A stretch of 64,000 nucleotides of DNA, taken from NCBI GenBank assembly GCA_020698575.1, contig CM036255.1, forward strand, positions 16,433,501-16,497,500, written 5' to 3'. A model generated the notes under the pieces. The model was not told the origin of the DNA. It did no database searches and saw only the letters and a list, made by a program, of their open reading frames with translations. The position numbers and the translations under genes are program-made. Every line of letters starts with the position of its first letter. Position 1 is the stretch's first letter. Below are positions 1-9,100 of the stretch, in pieces. The DNA is from Bostrychus sinensis. Lineage: Eukaryota; Chordata; Actinopteri; Gobiiformes; Eleotridae.

Positions 1-1506
1 TTCTGATGTAAACACAATTAGATGGATGAGATAAAATGTGTTATGTGTACATGGATGCTGAAGCATGCTTTTGAGAGAGCAATTCAAATCTCCCCTCCAG
101 CGCCAGTCTATGCTCTATGTGCTCAGCCTTCCAGTCTTTTATCTTTGTATTACATAAAGAACTCTAAAATGAAAAACAAGACGGGCCAGGATCACAACAC
201 ATTTGCATATTATTAACATTATTATCAATGGATGAAATGAATCTCTGTAGTAGGTCACTCATCTCACTCATGTCAGCCCATCTGTGCCCTCGTCACACTT
301 GGCCGAGGTGCTTGTCAATAGTGGAGAGTTAAGAGATTTTTAGTTTACTCTTGTTCATACCAGTTATAGCTAGATATAGCATTAGTAGGCAATAGATTTT
401 CAGATGTTGGAAGTAATACTGTACATTTGTCGCTACATTGTAAATAGATGCAAGAGATGCTTGCACTAAAATATATTTTACTGTTTGTTTACTGAATTGT
501 GTTGCAATACAAACATAACAGCATTTAGGTAGCTCTGCCTGACCAAAAGCAGTCATGGGACTCCAAGATTAAGTGTAATTTTAGAAACTATTAATGCAGT
601 ATTATATGTAACGATACTATTTTGGGCTGATTTACCAAGTCTACTGTAATAAATCCATTTGTTTGAAGATTACCATTATAACAATTTGATTAATTTTGAC
701 ATTGCTTTATGATATTTCTGACTAAGCTCATAATCCTGCATAGAATTCAACTGGTTATGCAACTGACACAATATAATGTTAATATTGTTGTCTATTTCTG
801 TTTGTATTTCTTCTCTGAATGAATATTATTTTCAATTAACAAGTGAAACAATGTAGGGTACATGTGATTTGAATGTATAGGATGATTTCTGTCCTAATTC
901 TCATAAACCACATAATGGAAAGTTAGTTAGAAAGGATGGGGGTCATGGTGTGGGCCAAGAACATTTTATGTGTCTGGGTAATTGGTGGCAGCACTTAAGT
1001 CAAATTGCTCATGGTGCTTCAGTCCACTGAATTCAATGGAGAATTGCCTCAAAACACAAAAGGGAAGATTGGACAGGTGCTGAAGAACCTAAAGGAGTAA
1101 TTTTTTTCTTATCTTTATTTTTTTTATTTCTCCTGACCCAAAAGGCAATGGTTGCGTGCTTTCTCAAATTGGATTGTGATTACAGTGTGGTCCCCACCTC
1201 ACACAGGCTCACACTGTCTATATGATCTGCTCTGTGATGCCAAGCAGAAGGTCACAGGCTCTCGGCCAAATCCAATTTATGTAAATCCTTTTGTTTTCTC
1301 AAGCATTTCCATTTTTGTGATTAGTTGTTTAGTATGAGGCCCAAGCACTGTAGTCAGACAAATGTATTTTGTTTGTAAAAAGTGGAGTTTATTTAACTCT
1401 AATATGAGGCATTTTGTATAATTTCCCATCTGACTTGTCAGCCCGATTGTCATGTTTTCTTTTTTTTCTTTTTTGAAGCAGTTAGATTTATATGCTATGG
1501 AGAGAA
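1..1506. other. elp2 intron, left of the DIRS insertion
   Basis: AT-rich intronic sequence. No reading frame here resembles the upstream WD40 blades expected for elp2, so the preceding elp2 exon must lie outside the window. No RNA gene or recognised repeat was found. Confidence 0.5.
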
Positions 1507-1695
1507 AACGAAAGTTACGTATGTAACTACGGTTCTATGAATCCCGGATGACCGCCAGAGGGCGGTGCTGAAAGCACTGAATGTACCCTTCGCGCATGCG
1601 CAGTTCGAGTAATTATACCAACAGAGTCACCTGTGACACCCCAGATGACCCACCAGAGGTAATATATTCCGGGGTCATCTGAGGCTCTGCTCCTT
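1507..1695 (-). repeat. DIRS 3' inverted terminal repeat
   Basis: Positions 1549-1695 are the exact reverse complement of 5620-5766 (147 of 147 bases by eye). The outer 42 bases (1507-1548) are specific to this end and are complementary to the first half of the internal complementary region. It contains the internal palindrome CCGCCAGAGGGCGG. Confidence 0.93.
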
Positions 1696-1740
1696 CAGAA
1701 TCTTCTCGCAGGAAGGAAAGGATTCTGAGTGACAGAGAAT

Positions 1741-1844
1741 CTCTGGCGGTCATCCGGGATTCATAGAACCGTAGTTACATACGTAACTTTCGTTCTATTT
1801 CATCCCTCCTGACCGCCAGAGGGCGGTGCTGAAAGCACTGAATG
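1741..1844 (-). repeat. DIRS internal complementary region
   Basis: The first half (1741-1794) is an exact reverse complement of the left element end, 1507-1560. The second half (1792-1844) is an exact reverse complement of the right element end, 5732-5784. The halves overlap on GTT at 1792-1794. This is the hallmark template thought to let DIRS elements restore both termini and join them into a circle during replication. The block also forms a 54-bp inverted repeat with 1507-1560, separated by 180 bases. Confidence 0.93.
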
Positions 1845-1885
1845 ACTAATGCCAGCAAAGTCACAAGGAATCCTGAGTTCCTACC

Positions 1886-3178
1886 TCACTGAGTAGACCC
1901 AGAGGACTCCGGCAGGAGAACCACACCAAGTGGATGAGGGATGGCGACGTTCACGTTGTAGAATCATGTAAACGTGCTCGGTGATGCCCATGAGGCGGCA
2001 GCACATATGGCTCCCAGCGGAACCCCTCTCATAACAGCCCATGATGTAGAGACACTCCTGGTGGAATGGCACCGCACACCAGATGGCAGGGAGTAGCGTC
2101 CTGCCCCATAGGCATGGCGAATGACTGCAACAACCCAATGGGAAAGGCGCTGCCTGGAAAAAGGGCAGCCCATTTTAGGACCCCCATAACATAAAAACAG
2201 CTGGTCCGATTTTCTTATAGCTGCTATAGCTGCAATATATGCCCTCAGTGACCTCAACGGACACAACTCCAGCCTGTCCGCACCCTCTCCAGGAGGAGGC
2301 ACAAACTGCACCAGTGTCAGAGGCTGGTTACAGTGTGACTGGGACAACACTTTCGGAACGAAAGCTGGATTCGGCCACAGTGTGACGCCAGACCCATCCG
2401 GGCTCCATCTGAGACATGAGGAGCTGACAGAAAGGGCATGCAACTCGCTAACCCACTTTGCAGAAACAATGGCTAGCAAGAACGCAGTTTTACAAGACAG
2501 CCATTTGAGCGAAGCCTGCGCCAAAGGCTCGAATGGGGGATGGCACAGAGCATCCAGCACCAGGGGCAGGTCCCACACAGGGGCGCTTGGGACTGCCGGT
2601 GGGCACAGCCTACGAGCTCCCCTCAGAAAAAGAGACACCAGGTTGTGGCCCCCCACTGTGCCACTGTCAACCCTAGCATGATGGCAAGATATTGCTGCAA
2701 CATACACCTTAAGCGTGGAGGGAGACCGACCCTCATCAAAGAGAGACTGGAGGAACTCCAAGATAACGGACACCGAGCAGGACACAGGGTCCTCACTGCG
2801 GCCAACACACTACTGCGAAAACAGCTTCCACCTGTTTTCATACTGCCGACGAGTGGAAGACGCTCTGGCATTTAAAATAGTTCGTCCGACAGGGTCCGTG
2901 CAGCCAATCAGCTGCAGCCCGGGCCCGCCAGTGGCCAGACCCACAGCTGGAGGCGTTGAGGATTGGGATGCCAGACTCTGCCCCCCAACTGGGACAGCAG
3001 ATCCCGTCTGTCTGGGAGGCGCCATGGCATGCCGTGACAGAGACTGTGCAGCAACGGGTACCAAGGCCGCGCTGGCCAGAGGGGGGCCACCAGCAGCAAC
3101 CTGTGACCCTCCTGAAGGACCCTCTGAAGAGTTGGCAAAATCAGAGGGAGTGGGGGGAAAGCGTACAAGAGGCCTCAC
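1886..3178 (-). pseudogene. DIRS tyrosine recombinase, inactivated
   Basis: One frame of 431 codons with two in-frame stops, TAG at 2810-2812 and TGA at 1964-1966. The N-terminal part has the DNA-binding core (motifs ASSTRRQYENRW and PSTLKVYVAAIS). The C-terminal catalytic part keeps the HSTR box (H and R at residues 240 and 243 when numbered from the ATG at 2785). Three faults are visible. The position of the first catalytic arginine, in the SAK.VSEL motif, is tryptophan (residue 111). The TGA falls two codons before the FY that should hold the tyrosine nucleophile. The TAG splits the N-terminal domain. All three can be explained by C-to-T or G-to-A transitions. The 5' part overlaps the pol remnant in another frame, as is usual in DIRS elements. 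Confidence 0.85.
2908..3171 (-). pseudogene. DIRS pol C-terminal remnant (RT and RNase H deleted)
   Basis: About 86 codons in a frame different from the overlapping recombinase, with motifs such as LLLVAPLWPARPWYPLL, RRDLLSQ and LWVWPL. From knowledge of the family, this is the segment that follows RNase H at the end of DIRS pol. The RT palm motifs and RNase H residues that should precede it are absent, because the gag ORF ends at 3175 directly beside it. The junction near 3165-3180 is therefore the scar of an internal deletion, probably well over 1 kb compared with full DIRS elements. Confidence 0.7.
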
Positions 3179-4755
3179 CTCTTAGCCTCACGGCCTCTAG
3201 GGGCCCTAGGGGGGCGACGGCTAGTGCCCGGGGCTCGGGGCTGCCTAGCTGGTAGGCGGGCACCACCCCCAAGGTCCCTGCCAGACCACTGTTGAGGGAA
3301 AAGGTGAGAACAACGGTCGCCAATGGGGCGCGTTTGAGGCAATGGCCGGGAACTGGGGCCAGCAGTCAGGCCCCTCGGCCTACTGGGGGGAGGCATGGTC
3401 CTATTGAGACCTGACAGTTGTCGCCTGGTCTGCTGTGCCTGGACAGTTCTCTCCAGAGCCTCCAGCGCAGCCGGACCAAACAACTGCCCCGGTTCCACAG
3501 GCACACTGCGGAGGGTCCTACGACATGGCTCAGTCAGCACAGACTGCGCTAGCCAGACCTGTCTGCGAGCCTGAACAAGGAAGGACATCACCCGCCCAAG
3601 TTCCCTTGTCATTAGGGCAAAAGCCTGCAGTGCTGCATCACTAAACCCAACAGAGGCAGCTGCAGCGCTGCCGTCCTGCAGGGAAGCAGAGAGCGCAAAC
3701 ATGAGGTGCGCCAGAGAGTTACCCAGGCGGCCGGCACGCGCACCAGCATTATAAGCCCGCGTAATGAAGTCATCTGTGACACGACACTGGGGTCGGGGGC
3801 ACCTCACAGTCAGACGCAGGGCCTCCTCAGGTGAAACAATGAGGGAAGCAATGGCTGGTTCAACAGCGGGCATGCGATCCAAGCCAGCACTGGCAGGGTT
3901 GTGCATCGCCGCCAACACCCGACCATCAGCTGAAAGACGTGAAAGGGCACTGGGATCTCTCCAACAGGTGTGTAATTCCCTCAGGTACTCCTCAGAAGGG
4001 GGAACAGTGAAGACCGGAGGAGCCCGTCCACGCCTGAAGAAGGCGCTGCCAGGGGCAGACTCATCCTGCTGGGGGACCTCCACCCGCAGGCGATCCAAAG
4101 CCATGCGCATAACAGTGTGCATGGAAGTATCCCCCGCATCACTAATTGAGCTCTGAGCAGGAGAGAACGAACCAGCTTCTGAAGCTCGAGAGGTCTGCTC
4201 CACCTCCTCGTCCCGAAAATGAGAGGCCGAGGCGGCCAGGGAGATGACATCGTCCTCCGGGGCCAAGACAGGCATGGGTGGAGTAGAGAACCCCGCCCCG
4301 TCTGTGGGAGTTTCTGGCTGCTGAGCCTGGAAAAGAGACCTCATCTCAGCCAACTCGGCAGACAACTGTTCAACTCTTGAGGAGAGCCCATGGCCCTTGG
4401 ACTTGACCCTCTTCCTGGGAGGGGGCGTCACAACTGTGAGATCACTCAGACGCTTGGAACGCCTAGACGGCGCCAAGACCACCTGTCCTGAGGGGGGCAG
4501 GTCACTCCCGCATGCGGACAGCTGTGCCATCCTAGTCATCCTCAGTGTACATGGCATGTAGCTACAATTCATGCACGGATTGTCTGACAACGCCTCCCTC
4601 AAGTGTTCGGGACCAAGGCAGGCCGGGCACAGATCGTGGCCATCATCCGCCTGAAGCACAGCCCCACAAGCCACACAGCAGTGGGAGCCGTCCATGTTCT
4701 GCCCAGTGACTGCCTCAGCTGAGGAAGCAGATAAAGACTGCAAATGCAGTGGCAC
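3175..4755 (-). CDS. DIRS gag-like protein (ORF1)
   Basis: An open frame of 526 codons, matching the first ORF of fish DIRS elements in position and style. A Cys cluster C27-x2-C30-x11-C42-x2-C45 at the N-terminus looks like a small zinc-binding module. It is followed by a basic stretch (PPPRKRVKSKG, about residue 110) and a short heptad-like segment (about 127-148). The middle is an acidic, Ser-rich linker, and the last third is an Ala/Leu-rich helical domain with an Arg/Pro-rich end. Gag proteins of this type are presumed to package element RNA. The translation could start at Met1 or at Met21 (MDGSH), just before the Cys cluster. I favour Met21 because the Cys cluster is then N-terminal. 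The extreme C-terminus may be altered by the deletion junction. The frame is intact, unlike the recombinase. Confidence 0.8.
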   Translation of the reverse strand: MPLHLQSLSASSAEAVTGQNMDGSHCCVACGAVLQADDGHDLCPACLGPEHLREALSDNPCMNCSYMPCTLRMTRMAQLSACGSDLPPSGQVVLAPSRRSKRLSDLTVVTPPPRKRVKSKGHGLSSRVEQLSAELAEMRSLFQAQQPETPTDGAGFSTPPMPVLAPEDDVISLAASASHFRDEEVEQTSRASEAGSFSPAQSSISDAGDTSMHTVMRMALDRLRVEVPQQDESAPGSAFFRRGRAPPVFTVPPSEEYLRELHTCWRDPSALSRLSADGRVLAAMHNPASAGLDRMPAVEPAIASLIVSPEEALRLTVRCPRPQCRVTDDFITRAYNAGARAGRLGNSLAHLMFALSASLQDGSAAAASVGFSDAALQAFALMTRELGRVMSFLVQARRQVWLAQSVLTEPCRRTLRSVPVEPGQLFGPAALEALERTVQAQQTRRQLSGLNRTMPPPSRPRGLTAGPSSRPLPQTRPIGDRCSHLFPQQWSGRDLGGGARLPARQPRAPGTSRRPPRAPRGREAKR

Positions 4756-4774
4756 CAGAGCGCAGGGTCAGGCC

Positions 4775-5440
4775 GGGAGAGGGGCGCAAACGCTGCCGTC
4801 ACCGGTAGAGGTCAACTGTCACTAACAGTGTTAAGTGCAGTCCACTTTAATCAAATCACGTGTCAATGTAACAGTGGTAGCTTATTACAAAAGGAAAACG
4901 CCAAGGCTGGGAGAGGGGGCGCGAACGCTGCCGTCACCAGTAGAGGTTAATGACGAAAACACCTTCAGCTGTAGGCCACTTCAATCAAAATCAAGAGCCA
5001 CAGGGCTTGCTCCGCTCAATAGCGGTAAAACTGTTCACAAAAGGAAAAGCCAAGACTGGGAGAGGGGGCGCAAACGCTGCCGTCACCAGTAGAGGCGTAC
5101 TGTCAGCCTAAACCAATCTAAAACAAAAGCCAAAAGTCAGCACAATTATTGTGATATCATTACAAAAGCAAAAAGACGCCAAATCTGGGAGAGGGGGCGC
5201 GAACACAGCCGTCACCAGAAGAGGCTAACTGTCGCTAACACGGCAGGTGTAGTGCACTATAAGCAAGCAGAACAAAAACCTACCACAAAGTAGCTCAAGA
5301 GAGTACGTCGAGGCGACAAACACTCGGAGAAGGCGGGCTACAAACGGCAACCGCACTACCAGATACTGAAACAAAATACACTAGACTCCGCAAGATGGGA
5401 GAGGGGGCGCGAACGCTGCCGTCACCAACAAGGGCTCGGG
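4775..5440 (-). repeat. Five spaced direct repeats in the DIRS leader
   Basis: A motif of about 40 bp (GGGAGAGGGGGCGCGAACGC followed by TGCCGTCACC on the + strand) recurs with its core starting at 4775, 4909, 5058, 5187 and 5397. The spacing is 134, 149, 129 and 210 bp. Copies 2 to 4 are preceded by an A-rich stretch like ACAAAAGGAAAACGCCAAG, so the unit is really about 130-150 bp. The block lies between the 5' inverted repeat and gag, the place for a transcription or packaging signal. Confidence 0.8.
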
Positions 5441-5619
5441 TCTAGTCAGTTACCTCGACAGGTCCAGTCCTCCAACGAAGTATGATCTGTCGCAGCCCCT
5501 GGAGGGCGGAACTCCGCTGCTCCGACCGACATGGTCACGGGGCTTCCAGCGACCAGAAAGTAAAACGTTTGTAAAGCAAACACACGCACGTGTCTTTGAA
5601 CTGCACGCAAGAAGAGAAA

Positions 5620-5784
5620 AAGGAGCAGAGCCTCAGATGACCCCGGAATATATTACCTCTGGTGGGTCATCTGGGGTGTCACAGGTGACTCTGTTGGTAT
5701 AATTACTCGAACTGCGCATGCGCGAAGGGTACATTCAGTGCTTTCAGCACCGCCCTCTGGCGGTCAGGAGGGATGAAATAGAAC
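5620..5784 (-). repeat. DIRS 5' inverted terminal repeat
   Basis: The exact inverted partner of 1549-1695 over 5620-5766. The outer 18 bases (5767-5784) are specific to this end and match the second half of the internal complementary region. It ends in AAC at the junction with the elp2 intron. Confidence 0.92.
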
Positions 5785-6028
5785 TGCTCTTTACCTTCAG
5801 TGTTTATAGAAAATTGGTGCAGGGTAGAAATGTAACCTCTTTTTGAATATGTGCAGGTTTTCTCTATATATAACATCAATTAATATATTCATATATATTT
5901 TTCTGTGAAATCTGATGCAGATAAATTAATGTTCTCTGGCCATTTGATGTCATGTACAAATGGTCCAATCGCTTCCACTGTCTGTATATTTATATATACA
6001 CATATATTTCTTACATATTTCACACCAG

Positions 6029-6160
6029 GTGCGTGTTGGCGAGGTTGGTGGAAACACACTGGGTTTCTATGGCTGCCAGATGAGTCCGAATGGATCCATG
6101 ATCTTGGCTCATGCTTTCCACGGAGCACTGCACCTCTGGTGTAAAGACCAAGACAACGAG
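6029..6160 (+). CDS. elp2: elp2 exon (first in window)
   Basis: 44 codons, phase 0 at both ends, from acceptor CACACCAG to donor GAG|GTGACT. It encodes a WD40 blade beginning VRVGEVGG and ending LHLWCKDQDNE. Confidence 0.93.
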
Positions 6161-9100
6161 GTGACTATCAAAGCTGAAATCAGACTTCTGCTTATGTTGT
6201 GTAACTTTTGAACACCTACTTAAATTTCAAATTACACAGGGTGGCAATATATTTTAGAGACAGTGATGAATGTAATTAGTAGAAATAACATGGCATATGT
6301 GATCCCTTAGCACATTTCTTTAATGAACTTCATAGGTTAAAAAAAAGAACACAATTTTAAGCATAGGCTGATTTTAAATTACCTTTGAAAATGAGAATTC
6401 ATTCCAAACTTTGATTCAAGTCTTCTGGTTATGGAAAAAGTCAGTGTGTGCATGTCTAAATGTGACTCAAAGTTAACTCCTACAATGCTATCTGTACAGG
6501 GTGAGTGGAGACCCGGGGTGGTCATATCAGGCCATTTTAATGCAGTCCAGGACCTGAGCTGGGATCCCTGAGGGGGAGTTCATCCTCAGTGTGGGTTCAG
6601 ACCAGACCACCAGACTGTTCACCCCATGGAGGAAACAGGATAACAAACAGGTATCTGCTATTTTTTCTTTTTTTTAGTAATACAGTGTAAAAAGACACAG
6701 CAGTAAATAAAGCAAATTTGCTTTTTTAATTACATTTTACTGGGACTGTAATTACTATAGTTTATGTCTTTAGGTGACTTGGCATGAGATCTCCAGACCT
6801 CAGATTCATGGATACGACATGCAGTGTTTGGCCATGGTGGGCAGGTTTCAGTTTGTGTCTGGAGCTGATGAGAAGGTCCTAAGGGTTTTCCAAGCACCTC
6901 GTAATTTCGTGGGAAACTTTGCCAACATCTCAGGGACCTCCAGAGAAAAGCTTTTGATGTCCGCTGTAAGTCAGCTGTCCCCAAAGTCACACAGTGCCTT
7001 TTGCTGCTTATAGAATACTGACAAATATTTGTTCACAAATTATTTTCTATTATCTAGGACGCTGCCAACCTTCCAGAAGGAGCCAGCACACCCGCTTTGG
7101 GTCTGTCTAACAAGGCTGTTTTTCAAGGTAAATGTTTAGTCAGCTCTGCATCCATTTACATGCAGTAGTTACTAATACCAAGGAGCTATTTTTTGCCGTT
7201 TGTTAGTCTGTAAAGGTCAGTAAAAGGGCAAAGAAATAATTATATCGGACTTCCCTTAAATGAGTCTTAACCATTGTGAAATGTTAGAATTTTTTGGCTC
7301 AGTGGATAGAGCGTGAACTAGAAGGTCCCCAGTTGGATTCCAGGTCAGGGCACTAGATTTATACACCATTGCGAGATAGGGCTAATTTCCATCAACATCC
7401 TTGAGAATCTTTTAATATGCTTTCTTACTTTCTTTACAAGTCCTACATTGGAAACTCCTGTTCACTGTGTAATATAATGCATTCACCTTGCAGGTGACCT
7501 TGTCCAGAAAACCAGTGAGAAAGGGGAGAAGTTCAACAGCGTGTCTGATCAATACCAGGAGTCGTACTTCCACCCTCTCAACATGACAGGTAGTGGAAAT
7601 GACTCTCTCACTTTCACATGTGCTGACCTTATTTAAACCTCTCTAAGTACTACTGCCTTCCTCTCCAGTGAGAGGATGATTCATATTCTTTACATTGACA
7701 GGAGTTCATGTCTGCCTGTCGATGGACACTCATAAGACACAATGATATGGAGCCAAACAGACAGTTGTACTTGTGACTGTGTATTGTCCCATTGGGGTCC
7801 ATGTTGCCTCAGGTCTCCTCCAGGCTGGTGGAATTACAAGCAGGAGGTAGACAAGGGAGAATGAGCATGGGTAAATGGTAAAATAGAAGAAAAGATTCTT
7901 AATATTGGTGTTCTAGTAGAAAATACAGTGAACTGCATAAAGTTGTTATAAAATGTGATCTGATATTCATCTAAGTCGTTACAAATATAACGTGGCTAAA
8001 ATAATACCTCAAACATAGTTTGATCTATTACATCATTATTGAAGACACCCATTCAACATTCAAAGTGGTTGTGGAAAAAGGAGGTGAACCCTTGGAATTA
8101 ACAACGTAGACAGCTGTGTCATCAACCAGGCTCTTCTTGGTCCTAGGTCTGATCTGCCCATCAGTCAGGAGGGATGTTTGCCCATTCTTTCTTGATTTCT
8201 TGCCACTGTATTTGTAATGTTTATATGTAGGACATTTTATAATTGGTGTTCTACAAATGGTAAACTTGAAGTAGTAGTCGGTGTAAATAATAATAATAAT
8301 ACATTAGTTTTATATAGCGCTTTTCTGGACACTCAGACGCTGTACAACTAGGTGCATTATTCATTCACTACTCAGTCGCACTCAGTAGTGTTAAGCTACT
8401 TCTGTAGCCACATCTGCCCCAAGGCAGTAGACTGCCACCTACAGCCTCTTCTACCACCACCCAGCACACATTCACACACTCATACCAAGGCAAGGTGGGT
8501 AAAGTGTCTTGCCCAAGGACACAACAGCAGTCTGCCATGCGTGGAACGGGGATTGATACGCCAACCTTCTGGTTAGTAGGCAAACAGCTCTACCTACTGA
8601 GTTACAGTCATTGTCACATATAATACTAAATTTCAGATGCTGAAACTTTACTACTTTGGGACAAAACCACTAGGGGTCACAAGCCATTGTACTCCTTGTC
8701 CCTGCCCCAAGCTCAGATAAATGGAGAGGATTGTTGAATGAATTAATAACTAGCATTGAAAGGATTTAAATGTTACTACTATACTGAGAATACCTTATAT
8801 GACCCCACTTTAAAAAAAATCATTCCTTGAAAATGATATATAAATGACCAGAAAAACAAGAAAAGGCAGGTTTATTAAGGCATATGTGAATATATGAGTA
8901 AAAATTAAGACAATGCTGCAGAACACTTTAAAAACCATGGGCGAGAGAGGCTGTCATCAACATGATTGAAGCCATTCCTTAATCTGCAATGCTAATTGGA
9001 AAGCAGCTTATGTGATTGCATAGTTGAAGTATCAATGACCCAGGGCAGTGTAGGGAGCAGTCAAGGGCAGAGACTGTTGTTAACAATGCATTTTCACTTT

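Larger units (their letters stand above)
1507..5784 (-). mobile_element. DIRS-type tyrosine-recombinase retrotransposon, internally deleted copy
   Basis: A 4.28-kb element lying antisense in an elp2 intron. Read on the - strand it has a 5' inverted terminal repeat (5620-5784), a block of spaced repeats, a gag-like ORF, a short pol C-terminal remnant, a tyrosine recombinase ORF, an internal complementary region (1741-1844) and a 3' inverted terminal repeat (1507-1695). This order is diagnostic for DIRS elements, which replicate by reverse transcription and integrate a circular DNA with a tyrosine recombinase, without long target duplications. An AAC trinucleotide (GTT on the element strand) sits at each outer boundary and again at the centre of the internal region. 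No reverse transcriptase core or RNase H core is present, so the copy cannot be autonomous. The region is much more GC-rich than its surroundings. Confidence 0.93.

Noticed and set aside
1152..1337. Possible upstream elp2 exon
   Set aside because: The translation lacks any WD40 or ELP2 signature, and the phases of the next exon do not require it.
2382..3255. Open frames on the + strand across the DIRS element
   Set aside because: They are GC-rich shadows of the - strand gag, pol remnant and recombinase frames.
4775..5440. CRISPR-like array of direct repeats
   Set aside because: The repeats are longer, imperfect and irregularly spaced, lie inside a DIRS element in a vertebrate genome, and the intervening DNA is itself partly repeated.
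7300..7395. Functional tRNA gene
   Set aside because: The A and B box resemblance is that of a SINE head. No closed cloverleaf or terminator is evident, and relatives are dispersed in the introns.
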